Positions 17,718-26,877 of a stretch of 64,000 bases of DNA are shown here, one piece after another (within the stretch, counting starts at the first letter, position 1; every line of letters starts with the position of its first letter). The notes beneath the pieces were generated by a model. It was given only the letters and a program-made list of their open reading frames with translations, was not told the DNA's origin and did no database searches. The translations under genes and the position numbers were made by a program. Source of the DNA: Streptomyces sp. RKND-216 (GTDB taxonomy: Bacteria > Actinomycetota > Actinomycetes > Streptomycetales > Streptomycetaceae). The DNA is taken from positions 5,520,261 through 5,584,260 of the forward strand of contig NZ_SSBQ01000002.1 of NCBI RefSeq assembly GCF_004795255.1, read 5' to 3'.

Positions 17718-19367
17718 GTGAACCACTCCGCGCCCCCGCGGGACGCCGACCGTCCCCGCACTCTCCTGCTGCGTGGCGGCCGCGTGCACAGCCCCGCCGA
17801 CCCCTTCGCCACGGCCATGGTCGTCGAGGGGGGCCACATCGCCTGGGTCGGTTCCGAGGGGGCCGCAGACTCCTTCGCCGACGGCGTCGACGACGTCCTG
17901 CACCTCGAGGACGCGCTCGTCACCCCCGCGTTCACGGACGCACATGTGCACACGACGGCCACCGGGCTCGCCCTCACCGGCCTCGACCTGAGCAGCGCCG
18001 CCACCCTCGCCGACGCCCTGGCGCGCGTGGCCGCCCACGCCGCGGCCCGCCGCGCCGACCGGGTCCTGCTCGGCACCGGTTGGGACGCCACCGCCTGGCC
18101 CGAACAGCGCCACCCCACCCGCGCCGAGCTCGACGCCGCGACCGGCGGGCGCCCCCTCTACCTCACCCGCGTCGACGTCCACTCCGCCCTGGTCACCACG
18201 GCCATGCTGGAGCTCGTGCCCGGCGTCACCGGCCTCGACGGCTACGCCCCCGACGCGCCCCTGACCGGCGCCGCCCACCATGCCGTCCGGGCCGCCGCGC
18301 ACGGCTCGCTGACAGCGGCCCAGCGCACCGAGGCGCAGCGCGCCGCCCTGGACCGCGCCGCGTCTCTCGGCATCGGCTCCGTTCACGAGTGCGGCGGCCC
18401 CGACATCTCCAGCGAGGACGACTTCACCGGCCTGCTCCGTCTCGCCGCCGGGAGCGAAGGCCCGCGCGTCACCGGATACTGGGCCGAACCCGTCACGTCC
18501 GCGAAGGACGCCGCGCGGGTCCGGGATCTCGGCGCCGTCGGCGCCGCCGGAGACCTGTTCGCGGACGGCTCCCTCGGCTCGCACACCGCGCACGTGCACG
18601 CCCCCTACGACGACGCGCCGCACGGCCACGGTGCCGCCCACCTGGACGCGGACGCCGTCGCCGCCCACGTCGCCGCCTGCACCGAGGCCGGACTCCAGGC
18701 GGGGTTCCACGCCATCGGCGACGCCGCCCTGACCGCCGTCACGGGCGGCGTGCTGCGCGCCGCCGAACGACTCGGCGCCGACCGCGTGCGCGCCGCACGG
18801 CACCGCATCGAGCATGCCGAGATGCTGCACGAGGACCACATCGCCGCGTTCGCGGCCCACGCCCTGACCGCGTCCGTCCAGCCGGCCTTCGACGCCGCCT
18901 GGGGCGGCGAACACGGCATGTACGCCCGCCGCCTGGGCGCCGCACGTGCCCGCACCCTCAACCCGTACGCCGCGCTGCTCCGCGCCGGTGTCCCCCTTGC
19001 CCTGGGATCCGACAGCCCGGTCACGCCGCTCGACCCCTGGGGAACCGTCCGCGCCGCGGCGTTCCACCGCACCGCCGAGCACCGCATCTCCGCCCGCGCC
19101 GCGTTCGCCGCCCACACCCGCGGCGGCTGGCGCGCCACCGGACGCGACGACGCCGGCACCCTTGTGCCCGGCGCTCCCGCGGACTACGCCGTGTGGCGCA
19201 CGGGTGAACTCGTCGTCCAGGCCCCCGACACCCGGGTCGCGAACTGGTCCACCGACCCGCGCTCCGGCACCCCCGGTCTCCCCGACCTCACCCCGGGCGT
19301 CCCGCTTCCCGTCTGCCTGCGCACCACCGTGGCCGGCCGCACCGTGTACACGCGTCCGAACGAGTGA
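17718..19367 (+). CDS. Amidohydrolase family 3 protein (YtcJ-like)
   Basis: A 549-residue metal-dependent amidohydrolase. The N-terminal beta-sandwich strand LLLRGGRVHS is followed by the metal-binding FTDAHVHTT. Central metal and active-site residues are in FHAIGDAAL and RIEHAEML, and the late Asp is in PLALGSDSPVTPLDPW. This order is that of amidohydrolase family 3 (YtcJ / AepA-like), enzymes with diverse and mostly untested substrates. The GTG at 17718 follows GAGGAACGCC. The protein is complete and all metal ligands are present. Its transcription may be linked to the Lrp gene upstream. Confidence 0.85.
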   Translation: MNHSAPPRDADRPRTLLLRGGRVHSPADPFATAMVVEGGHIAWVGSEGAADSFADGVDDVLHLEDALVTPAFTDAHVHTTATGLALTGLDLSSAATLADALARVAAHAAARRADRVLLGTGWDATAWPEQRHPTRAELDAATGGRPLYLTRVDVHSALVTTAMLELVPGVTGLDGYAPDAPLTGAAHHAVRAAAHGSLTAAQRTEAQRAALDRAASLGIGSVHECGGPDISSEDDFTGLLRLAAGSEGPRVTGYWAEPVTSAKDAARVRDLGAVGAAGDLFADGSLGSHTAHVHAPYDDAPHGHGAAHLDADAVAAHVAACTEAGLQAGFHAIGDAALTAVTGGVLRAAERLGADRVRAARHRIEHAEMLHEDHIAAFAAHALTASVQPAFDAAWGGEHGMYARRLGAARARTLNPYAALLRAGVPLALGSDSPVTPLDPWGTVRAAAFHRTAEHRISARAAFAAHTRGGWRATGRDDAGTLVPGAPADYAVWRTGELVVQAPDTRVANWSTDPRSGTPGLPDLTPGVPLPVCLRTTVAGRTVYTRPNE

Positions 19368-20056
19368 AGGGCGGGCGCCCGATACCGCCGAACGGCGCCC
19401 CCCGAAGCCCCCGGCAGGCCCGTGGAGACCCGGAACCCACCTGGTGCGACGGCGAAACGCCGCAGGCCGGGGGGATGTTGACACACCGCGCATCCCGCCC
19501 GGTAGGTTCGGCCGAGTCCACCACAGGACGTCCGACCGGGGGATCCTGTACGCGGTCCCCGAGCGCCGCTGGGCCATGGGGTGGTGCGTCGCACCGGCAC
19601 ACCACCACTGGGAGCCAGGTCCAGCGTCCGCAGCCCGGGGGCGGAAGGTTTCGCCTGGTCGGCAGGTGTGACCCGGGTGGGGCCCGGGCGCTCAGTAGAC
19701 AACGGCTCTCGGTCGACCCGCAGCCAGCGGGCCCCAGGTCGGCCCGAAGGGCGCCGGGCCCCCATCCGCAGCCTCCTCACGTCCCCACCCGCGGCCCCGC
19801 GACGCGCCCCCTTCGATGTACCGTCGGGTCACATCGAGATCCCCACGACCACGAGGGAAGACGCGACCGTGCCATCGGGCCCCGACACCACCGAAGACAC
19901 CGCCCGGAGCGGGCCCGCCGAGCCGCCCCCGGCCGCCGCCCCGGGGCCACGCACCCTCCCTCCGGCCCGGAGCCCACCTCCGCCGCGGAGAAGCCCGCCG
20001 GAACGGCCGCCCCGAGCCCCACCGTCCGTCTCGCCTCCGGCGGGCGCCCCGGGAGG

Positions 20057-21694
20057 ATGCGACGCGCCGGCGCCCTTGTCCGGCGCGAGGCCCTCCGCAC
20101 GGCGGCCGCGCTGCTCGCCGGCCTCGCCCTGGCCCTGGCCTTCCCGCCGTACGACCTGTGGCCGCTCTCCCTGGTCGCCGTCGGCGCCCTCGCCGTCCTC
20201 ACCCACCGCCGTACGGCCCGCCAGGGCGCCTGGACCGGACTGGTCCTCGGCATGGCCTTCTTCGTCGGCCTGCTGAAGTGGCTGAACGTCATCGGCTGGG
20301 ACGCCGTCCTCGGGCTGTCCTTCCTCCAGGCGCTCTTCCTCGCCGCGCTCGGCGCCGGCCTCGCCTTCACCTCCCGCCTCCCCGCCTGGCCCCTGTGGGC
20401 GGGCTGCCTGTGGGTGGCGGAGGAATGGGCCCGCGACCGGCTGCCCTTCGGCGGTTTCCCCTGGGGCCGTCTCGCCTTCGCCAACACCGGCTCGCCCTAC
20501 ACGCCGCTGGCCGCGCTCGGGGGAGCCCCACTCGTCACGTTCGCGGTCGCGCTGACCGGCACCCTTCTCGCCGCTGCCGCCCTCGGAGCCTGGCGCCTGC
20601 GCCGCACCGCCGCCCCCGTACGCGCCGCCGAACCGGCAGACCGAGCCCCCGTACCGGACGCCGCACAGGCCGGCCCCCGCCGCCGCTCCGCCCTCCAGAC
20701 CGCCGCCGCGTGCGCGCTCGCGGCGGTCGTCACCGCCGCCGGCTACGCCGTCCCGGTCCCCACCAAGGTCGCCGACACCGTCGACATCGCCGTGGTCCAG
20801 GGCGACGTCCAGCAGCCCGGCATGGACTTCCTCGGCCGCCCCATGCTCATCCTCGACAACCACGTCGAGGCCACCCTGAAGCTCGCCGACCGCATCGACA
20901 AGGGCGAGGTGGACCGTCCCGACCTGGTGATCTGGCCGGAGAACGCCTCCGACCTGGACCCCCACAAGCACCGCGCGGCCCACGACCGCATCGACGAGGC
21001 CGCCGACGCGATCGGCGCCCCCATTCTCGTCGGCGCCCTGGTCGACCATCCGACGGAGGAGGGATACGTCGAGAACCAGGGCATCGTCTGGGACCCGCGG
21101 ACCGGCCCCGGAGCCTCCTACACCAAGCAGCACCCCGTGCCGTTCGGCGAGTACGTGCCCTTCCGTGATGTGCTGAGCACGGTCATCACGCGCCTCCAGC
21201 GCGTCCCCCGCGACTTCTGGCCCGGCGACCGCACCGGCGTCCTGCAGGTGGGGCCCGCCCGCCTCGGCGACGTCATCTGCTTCGAGATCGCCTACGACGA
21301 GATCGTCCGCGACACCGTCAACGACGGTGCCCGCGCCCTGGTCGTGCAGACCAACAACGCCACCTACGGCCGCACAGGCCAGCCCGAGCAGCAGCTGGCC
21401 ATGTCCAAGCTGCGTGCAGTCGAACACGGCCGGGCCATCGTGACCGCCGCCACCAGCGGCATCAGCGCGATCGTCGCCCCGGACGGCACCGTCGAGCAGC
21501 GCACCGAGGAGTTCACCCAGGACGTGCTGCTGGCCGAACTCCCCCTGCGCGACGACATCACGCTCGCGGACCGTGTGGGCGCGGCACCCGAATGGGCACT
21601 CGCTATCGTGGGCCTCCTGTCCTGCGCGTGGGCGCTCGTCCTCCGCCGCCGGACACGCGGCACGGCACGCCTGGCGGAGGGACGGCAGCAGTGA
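20057..21694 (+). CDS. lnt: Apolipoprotein N-acyltransferase, possible N-terminal frameshift
   Basis: A 545-residue membrane enzyme that adds the third acyl chain to lipoproteins. About six hydrophobic helices (residues 10-190) precede a nitrilase-like domain. Its catalytic Glu is in VIWPENASD, the Lys in YTKQHPVPFGEY and the Cys in DVICFEIAYD; a last helix follows (PEWALAIVGLLSCAWAL). The ATG 20057 has a poorly spaced ribosome site. A better GTG with GAGGGAAGAC lies at 19869 but in another frame. Joining that frame to this one near 19960 with a single-base change gives a plausible Pro/Ala-rich N-terminal extension, so the true start may be 19869. The next gene overlaps the stop (GTGA). Confidence 0.82.
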   Translation: MRRAGALVRREALRTAAALLAGLALALAFPPYDLWPLSLVAVGALAVLTHRRTARQGAWTGLVLGMAFFVGLLKWLNVIGWDAVLGLSFLQALFLAALGAGLAFTSRLPAWPLWAGCLWVAEEWARDRLPFGGFPWGRLAFANTGSPYTPLAALGGAPLVTFAVALTGTLLAAAALGAWRLRRTAAPVRAAEPADRAPVPDAAQAGPRRRSALQTAAACALAAVVTAAGYAVPVPTKVADTVDIAVVQGDVQQPGMDFLGRPMLILDNHVEATLKLADRIDKGEVDRPDLVIWPENASDLDPHKHRAAHDRIDEAADAIGAPILVGALVDHPTEEGYVENQGIVWDPRTGPGASYTKQHPVPFGEYVPFRDVLSTVITRLQRVPRDFWPGDRTGVLQVGPARLGDVICFEIAYDEIVRDTVNDGARALVVQTNNATYGRTGQPEQQLAMSKLRAVEHGRAIVTAATSGISAIVAPDGTVEQRTEEFTQDVLLAELPLRDDITLADRVGAAPEWALAIVGLLSCAWALVLRRRTRGTARLAEGRQQ

Positions 21695-22458
21695 CACACG
21701 GCGGACAGCGGAGCTACGGCCCCCCGGGGGACGTCCTCGTGATCATTCCCACCTACAACGAGGCCGACAACATCGCGCCCGTGGTGGAACGTGTCCGTGA
21801 GGCTGTGCCCGCGGCGCACGTACTGGTCGCCGACGACAACAGCCCCGACGGCACCGGCAAGCTCGCGGACGAACTCGCCGCCTCCGACGACCACGTGCAC
21901 GTGCTGCACCGGCGCGGCAAGGAGGGGCTCGGAGCGGCCTACCTCGCCGGATTCCACTGGGGTCTGGAACGCGGCTACGGCGTGCTGGTCGAGATGGACG
22001 CCGACGGCTCCCACCAGCCCGAGGAACTGCCGCGCCTGCTGCACGCCCTCAAGGGAGCGGACCTGGTCCTCGGATCCCGCTGGGTGCCCGGCGGACGCGT
22101 CGTCAACTGGCCCCGCTCCCGGGAGTTCCTCTCCCGCGGCGGCAGCCTCTACTCCCGTGCCCTGCTGGACGTCCCGATCCGGGACGTCACCGGCGGCTAC
22201 CGCGCGTTCCGTGCCGAGACGCTGCGCGGCCTGACCATGGACGCCGTTGCCTCCCAGGGGTACTGCTTCCAGGTCGACCTCGCCCACCGCGCCGTCCGCG
22301 CCGGCTACCACGTCGTCGAGGTGCCCATCACCTTCGTCGAGCGCGAACGCGGCGACTCCAAGATGAGCCGCGACATCGTCGCCGAGGCGCTGTGGCGCGT
22401 CACCGCCTGGGGCGTCGAGGGCAGGGTGAAGCGCGCACTCGGCCGCAGGCACACTTGA
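21691..22458 (+). CDS. ppm1: Polyprenol monophosphomannose synthase
   Basis: A 255-residue GT2 glycosyltransferase. It has VLVIIPTYNEADNI at the N-terminus, the donor-site VADDNSPDGTGKLAD, the metal-binding VEMDADGSHQPEELP (DxD region), and the GSRWVPGG and VTGGYRAFR motifs of dolichol-phosphate-mannose synthases. It transfers mannose from GDP-mannose to polyprenyl phosphate for protein O-mannosylation and envelope glycans. No membrane domain is fused to it. Translational overlap with lnt mirrors the Lnt-Ppm1 coupling known in actinobacteria, where the two activities are adjacent or fused and interact. Confidence 0.92.
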   Translation: MTHGGQRSYGPPGDVLVIIPTYNEADNIAPVVERVREAVPAAHVLVADDNSPDGTGKLADELAASDDHVHVLHRRGKEGLGAAYLAGFHWGLERGYGVLVEMDADGSHQPEELPRLLHALKGADLVLGSRWVPGGRVVNWPRSREFLSRGGSLYSRALLDVPIRDVTGGYRAFRAETLRGLTMDAVASQGYCFQVDLAHRAVRAGYHVVEVPITFVERERGDSKMSRDIVAEALWRVTAWGVEGRVKRALGRRHT

Positions 22459-22461
22459 GAC

Positions 22462-23094
22462 ATGAGCAACGGCGCACCGAATCCGTTTCAGCCACCGCAC
22501 CGTGACGGCCACGAGGCCCCGCAGGAGGGCACGGGCCGTCCCGGCGGCCCGGACGGCGGGGGGCGGACGGCGCGGCGCCGCTCCCCGGCCCGTACCCTGG
22601 CCCCGCTGATCGTCGCGGCCTGGGCGGTGCTGGAGATCTGGCTGCTCACCGTCGTCGCCGACGCGGCCGGCGGCCTCACCGTCCTGCTGCTGCTCGCAGG
22701 CGGTTTCGTGCTCGGCGTCCTGGTGGTGCGCCGGGCCGGGCGGCGTGCCTGGCGGCAGTTGTCCGCGGCCTTCGCCACGCCCGGCGGGCCCGGGGAGGCC
22801 CGGGAGGGGGCGGGGCCCCGCGGCGGCAACACCTTCGCGATGCTTGGCGGCCTGCTGCTGATGGTGCCGGGCCTGGTCTCCGACGCCGCCGCCCTGCTGT
22901 GCCTCTTCCCGCCGACCGCGAAGCTGCTGCGCCGGGGCGCGGAGCGACGGCTGTCCGGCCTGGCCGGCGGCGATCTGGGTGATGCCATGCGGCAGGCGCG
23001 CAGCGCACAGGAACAGGCCCGCATCCACCGCCCGGACGGACGGATCGTGCAGGGCGAGGTCCTCCGCGACGACGACGGCCCCCCTGCGCGCTGA
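22462..23094 (+). CDS. FxsA family membrane protein
   Basis: A 210-residue protein starting 3 bp after ppm1. A disordered N-terminus of about 45 residues precedes two FxsA-type hydrophobic segments (LIVAAWAVLEIWLLTVVADA and LTVLLLLAGGFVLGVLVV) and a third hydrophobic region (FAMLGGLLLMVPGLVSDAAALLCLFPP). The GLLLMVPGLVSD segment is the family hallmark. FxsA was first described in E. coli as relieving phage T7 exclusion when overproduced; its normal role is unknown. It closes the lnt-ppm1-fxsA transcript, which ends in the hairpin at 23186-23228. Confidence 0.85.
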   Translation: MSNGAPNPFQPPHRDGHEAPQEGTGRPGGPDGGGRTARRRSPARTLAPLIVAAWAVLEIWLLTVVADAAGGLTVLLLLAGGFVLGVLVVRRAGRRAWRQLSAAFATPGGPGEAREGAGPRGGNTFAMLGGLLLMVPGLVSDAAALLCLFPPTAKLLRRGAERRLSGLAGGDLGDAMRQARSAQEQARIHRPDGRIVQGEVLRDDDGPPAR

Positions 23095-23185
23095 CCCGCC
23101 CCCACGAACGGCGTACAGGGGCGCGGCACCCGGCACACCGGGAACGGTGGGCACGGAGGCGGACGGGGGAAACGGACACGACAGC

Positions 23186-23228
23186 GGGCCGGGGCGGCCG
23201 CACCGTGAAGGTGCGGCCGCCCCGGCCC
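23186..23228. terminator. Strong bidirectional terminator hairpin
   Basis: A perfect 19-bp inverted repeat: the left arm is 23186-23204, the right arm is 23210-23228, and the 5-nt loop is GTGAA. It lies between convergent fxsA and rbpA and should stop both transcripts. It is the strongest hairpin seen in the window. Confidence 0.85.
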
Positions 23229-23247
23229 GTGCGCCTGCTGCCTCGGC

Positions 23248-23625
23248 TCAGGCGGACTTGCGCTTGCTGTCGCGCGGATGCACGGCGATGTTCATGGTGC
23301 CGGAGCGCAGCACGGCCAGCCGTTCGGCCAGCACCTCCTCCAGCTCCTCGCGCGTGCGGCGCTCCATGAGCATGTCCCAGTGCGTACGCGCCGGCTTGCC
23401 CTTCTTCTCCTCCGGCCCGTCACCGTCGACCAGGAGTGCCTGTGCTCCGCACACCTTGCACTCCCACTCCGGCGGGATCTCGGCCTCAACCGAGAACGGC
23501 ATCTCGAAACGATGGCCGTTCTGGCATGCGTACTCCACGGCCTGGCGCGGTGCCAGGTCGATACCGCGGTCCGTCTCGTAGCTGGTCACCACGAGTCGCG
23601 TGCCGCGAAGAGCTCGCTCACTCAT
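23248..23625 (-). CDS. rbpA: RNA polymerase-binding protein RbpA
   Basis: A 125-residue RbpA, an actinobacterial RNA polymerase activator that binds the principal sigma factor and stabilises the open complex. The core zinc-like domain contains YACQNGHRFEMPF and WECKVCGAQAL. The sigma-interacting C-terminal helix is RTHWDMLMERRTREELEEVLAERLAVL. The length and all segments match the family. It is transcribed alone toward a strong hairpin. A sequence matching the sigma-R consensus lies 60-90 bp upstream, consistent with the known induction of rbpA by thiol stress in S. coelicolor. Confidence 0.95.
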   Translation of the reverse strand: MSERALRGTRLVVTSYETDRGIDLAPRQAVEYACQNGHRFEMPFSVEAEIPPEWECKVCGAQALLVDGDGPEEKKGKPARTHWDMLMERRTREELEEVLAERLAVLRSGTMNIAVHPRDSKRKSA

Positions 23626-23687
23626 GAATCGTGCCTCCCGGGCTGGTCGCCCACAGGACAGGTGTCGCTGTCGTCGTCATCGAAGTC

Positions 23688-23713
23688 AACGTCTCGTCGG
23701 CGGTGAAGATTCC
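23688..23713 (-). promoter_or_regulatory. Sigma-R-type promoter for rbpA
   Basis: Read on the minus strand, GGAAT at 23713-23709 is followed after exactly 18 nt by GTT at 23690-23688 (GTTGA). This is the SigR consensus GGAAT-N18-GTT. It lies 63 bp upstream of the rbpA start codon. In S. coelicolor rbpA is a member of the SigR regulon, so the match in sequence, spacing and context is convincing. Confidence 0.8.
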
Positions 23714-23886
23714 CGTAAGGGGACATGCGTCGCCCGTCGTGCCGCGTCGAATGTTGCGATACCCGCCGACGCCCGGTTTGTCACATGTGACAGAGGTTGT
23801 CACCCGGCGTTGCTCGCCGCGGTGCATGCGGTCACGGTCCATCCGGCGGGCCAAAGGCGTACACTACCGCCCCGCACCGCCCCGGG

Positions 23887-25245
23887 CTAAATCCGGTCCG
23901 GTTCCGGGTTGCCCACGGCGGCCGCCGCCCGTGCCACCGGCACCCGTGCCAGCAGGACGAAGCCCAGCACGAAGAAGACCACCAGCGAGATGATCGCGTC
24001 CCGGTAGCTGCCGGTCAGCTGGTACGTCAGCCCGAAGAGCAGCGGACCGAGCCAGCTGGTGCCCCGGTCGCTGATCTCGTACAGGGCGAAGTACTCCGCC
24101 TCCTTGCCCTTCGGTATCAGCTGGGCGAACAGCGAACGCGACAGTGCCTGGCTGCCCCCGAGCACCAGGCCGATCGCCGCCGCCAGCGCGAAGAACCACA
24201 CCGGCGCCCCGGCGGGCAGGAACCAGCCCGCCCCCACGGTGGCCGTCCACGCCACCAGTGACCCCAGGATCGTCCGCTTGGCGCCGTACCGCTGGGCCAG
24301 GCGGCCCATCAGCAGCGCCCCGGCCACGGCGAGCACCTGCACCAGCAGCACGGCGGTGATCAGCGTCGTCTGCTCCATACCGAGCTCCTCCGCCCCGAAC
24401 ACCGACGCCTGGGTGATCACTGTCTGCACCCCGTCGTTGTAGAGCAGATAGGCCCCGAGGAAGAGCAGGGTGAGCGGGTACCGCCGCAGGTCCCGCACCG
24501 TCGCCAGCAGCTGCCGTCCGCCGCCGCCCAAGGAGATCCGGCGACCGCCCCCCGCACCCGCCACCGGCCGTTCCCGCAGCCGGCGCAGCGGCACCAGTGT
24601 GAACAGCCCCCACCACAGGCCGGCCGAGGCGAGGCAGATCCGCACCGCCGTTCCCTCGTCCACGCCCAGCGAGTCGTGCCCCAGGAAGACGGCCAGGTTC
24701 GCCACCAGGACCAGTGCCCCTGCGGCGTAGCCGAACGCCCAGCCGCGCGAGGACACCTTGTCCCGTTCGTGCGGCAGCGCGATCTGCGGCAGGAACGCGT
24801 GATAGACCACCACCGCCGCACCGAACGCGACGTTCGCGAGGATCAACAGCGCCCCGCCCAGCAGATACCTGTCGCCGGACAGGAAGAACATCCCCGTGGT
24901 CGCGCCCGCTCCCAGGTAGGCGAAGAAGCCCAGGATCGGCTTCTTCCTCCCCGTGCGGTCCGCCAGCGCGGCGGCCACCGGCATCACCAGCACCGACAGC
25001 AGTACCGACGCCGACACCGAGTAGGCGAAGAAGGAGCCCGCACGCACCGGAACACCCAGCGGGTGCACGAAGCCCTCGGGGTCCGCAGCGGCCTTCGCCA
25101 CCTCGGTCAGGTACGGGCCGAGGAACACCGTGAGCACGCTGGTGGAGAAGACCGAGTTCGCCCAGTCGTAGAAGTACCAGCCCCGCTGCTCCCGGCGGCG
25201 CTCGGCCGCACCGCCCTCCGCCGCCCGCTCCGCGACCGCGTCCAT
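23887..25245 (-). CDS. MFS transporter, UMF1 / Atg22-like
   Basis: A 452-residue membrane protein with twelve predicted helices. The N-terminal motif QRGWYFYDWANSVFSTSVLTVF is the hallmark of the UMF1 (Atg22-like) branch of the MFS. LADRTGRKKPILGFFAYLG forms the loop between helices 2 and 3, and FLPQIALPHERDKVSSRGWAFGY is also typical. Fungal Atg22 exports amino acids from vacuoles, but bacterial substrates are unknown. The ATG at 25245 lies just upstream of the hallmark motif. It is transcribed away from rbpA's promoter region with 260 bp between them, and ends before the next leftward gene begins. Confidence 0.85.
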   Translation of the reverse strand: MDAVAERAAEGGAAERRREQRGWYFYDWANSVFSTSVLTVFLGPYLTEVAKAAADPEGFVHPLGVPVRAGSFFAYSVSASVLLSVLVMPVAAALADRTGRKKPILGFFAYLGAGATTGMFFLSGDRYLLGGALLILANVAFGAAVVVYHAFLPQIALPHERDKVSSRGWAFGYAAGALVLVANLAVFLGHDSLGVDEGTAVRICLASAGLWWGLFTLVPLRRLRERPVAGAGGGRRISLGGGGRQLLATVRDLRRYPLTLLFLGAYLLYNDGVQTVITQASVFGAEELGMEQTTLITAVLLVQVLAVAGALLMGRLAQRYGAKRTILGSLVAWTATVGAGWFLPAGAPVWFFALAAAIGLVLGGSQALSRSLFAQLIPKGKEAEYFALYEISDRGTSWLGPLLFGLTYQLTGSYRDAIISLVVFFVLGFVLLARVPVARAAAAVGNPEPDRI

Positions 25246-25320
25246 CCGGATACCTCGTCCCCTCCACGCCGGGCTCCGCCGCCTCGAAAGGGGGGACGTC
25301 CGGTCGCGCGGCGCCCGCGG

Positions 25321-26088
25321 TCAGCCCTGCCAGGCCCCCCGCGCGGTCAGCACCTCACGCAACAGTTCGATGTGATCGGTCATGATGCCATCCACGCCCA
25401 GCTCCAGCAGCGCCCGCATCGTGTCCGCGTCGTTCACGGTCCACACGTGCACCTGCATCCCCAGCCGGTGCGCCGCCCGTACGAACGCCGCGTCCACCAC
25501 CCGGATCCGCCCGTGCCGGACAGGCACCTGCACGCACACCGCGCCGCGCCGCACCGGAAGCGGCAGTCCCCACGAACGCAGCCGCAGCGCCCGCACTCCC
25601 CTCGTCCCCAGCGACGTCGCCAGCCGCGGACCCGCCAGCTCCTGCGCCCGCGCCACCCGGCGTTCGTCGAACGCGCCGACGCACACCCGGTCCCAGGCGT
25701 CCGCCGTCTCCAGCTCCGCCAGCAGCGGGGCGAGCGCGGCGTCCGCCTTGACGTCGATGTTCCACCGCGCGTGGGGCAAGGTCTCCAGCAGGTCGGAGAA
25801 GAGCGGCACCGGTTCCTTCCCGGCGATCCGCACCCGCCGTACCTGCTCCCACGTCAGGTCCGCGATCCGCCCCCGGCCGTCGGTGACCCGGTCCAGGGTG
25901 TCGTCGTGGAAGGCGACGAGGCGGCCGTCCGCGGTCGCGTGCACGTCCGTCTCCAGGTAGCTGTACCCCAGGTCCACCGCCCGCCGGAACGCGGTCACGG
26001 TGTTCTCCAGGCCCTCGACGGCTCCGCCGCGGTGGGCGAAGGCCAGGGGCGGCGGACGGTCCAGGAAGGGGTGTCGTATCTCGGTCAC
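25321..26088 (-). CDS. Glycerophosphodiester phosphodiesterase
   Basis: A 255-residue GDPD-family protein with a TIM barrel. Catalytic and metal residues are in FAHRGGAVEGLENTVTAF, YLETDVHATADGRLVAFHD and the C-terminal VHVWTVNDADTM. It hydrolyses deacylated phospholipids to glycerol-3-phosphate and an alcohol. There is no signal peptide, so it is a cytoplasmic form. The GTG start overlaps the stop of the upstream membrane-protein gene (GTGA), so the two are translated together. Confidence 0.9.
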   Translation of the reverse strand: MTEIRHPFLDRPPPLAFAHRGGAVEGLENTVTAFRRAVDLGYSYLETDVHATADGRLVAFHDDTLDRVTDGRGRIADLTWEQVRRVRIAGKEPVPLFSDLLETLPHARWNIDVKADAALAPLLAELETADAWDRVCVGAFDERRVARAQELAGPRLATSLGTRGVRALRLRSWGLPLPVRRGAVCVQVPVRHGRIRVVDAAFVRAAHRLGMQVHVWTVNDADTMRALLELGVDGIMTDHIELLREVLTARGAWQG

Positions 26089-26801
26089 CGACGCAGTATC
26101 GCGCGCACCCCGCGCGGACCGTCCGCCGCCCCGCGCGGGTCCGCTGCGGCCACCCGGCTCCGCCCGCGGTCCGGAGCCGGCACCGCGAAGACGCGCAGGA
26201 AGACCTGTGCGAGGGGCCCGATCGCCAGCGCGTAGAGCACCGTGCCCGCGCCCACCGCACCGCCCAGCAGCCACCCGGTGGCCAGCACCGCCACCTCGAT
26301 GCCGGTACGCACCAGCCGCACCGACATCCCGGTCCGGGCGTGCAGGCCGGTCATCAGCCCGTCCCGCGGTCCCGGCCCGAACCGTGCCGAGATGTACAGC
26401 CCGGTCGCCACGCCGTTCAGCACCACCGCGCCCGCCAGCAGCGGAATCCGCACCGCGAGCGCCGTCGGCTCCGGGCTCAGCCACAACGTCGCGTCCATCG
26501 CCAGCCCGACCACGAACACGTTCGACACCGTGCCGAGCCCGGGCCGCTGCCGCAGCGGCACCCACAGCAGCAGCACCACCGCGCCCACGATCACCGACAC
26601 GATGCCGATGGACATCCCCGACAGCTCCGCAACGCCCTGGTGCAGCACGTCCCAGGGCCCCAGGCCCAGTTCGGCCCGCACCATCCACGCGGCGCTGGCA
26701 CCGTAGAGCACCAGGCCCACGTACAGCTGCACCAACCGGCGCGCGAGACGACGACCCGACCCGGGGGAGACGGACACGGGGAACCCCTTTCTGGCGACCA
26801 T
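26085..26801 (-). CDS. YczE/YitT-type membrane protein
   Basis: A 238-residue membrane protein with five or six helices. VQLYVGLVLYGASAAWMVRAELGLGPWDVLHQGVAE carries the typical GLGPWD motif of YczE-like proteins, and ARFGPGPRDGLMTG is its second copy. The ATG at 26801 was chosen; an upstream Met at 26852 lies in the intergenic region. YczE-like genes are often divergent from a MocR regulator, exactly as here. This suggests the MocR protein controls the membrane protein, perhaps as a transporter for a vitamin B6-related or amino-acid ligand (inference). Confidence 0.78.
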   Translation of the reverse strand: MVARKGFPVSVSPGSGRRLARRLVQLYVGLVLYGASAAWMVRAELGLGPWDVLHQGVAELSGMSIGIVSVIVGAVVLLLWVPLRQRPGLGTVSNVFVVGLAMDATLWLSPEPTALAVRIPLLAGAVVLNGVATGLYISARFGPGPRDGLMTGLHARTGMSVRLVRTGIEVAVLATGWLLGGAVGAGTVLYALAIGPLAQVFLRVFAVPAPDRGRSRVAAADPRGAADGPRGVRAILRR

Positions 26802-26877
26802 GGACCGACCGTGGCAGCATGTGGCCTGAAAGACTGAGAAAAACACGGCCAATCAACGACGAGTGGACTGGATGCGG

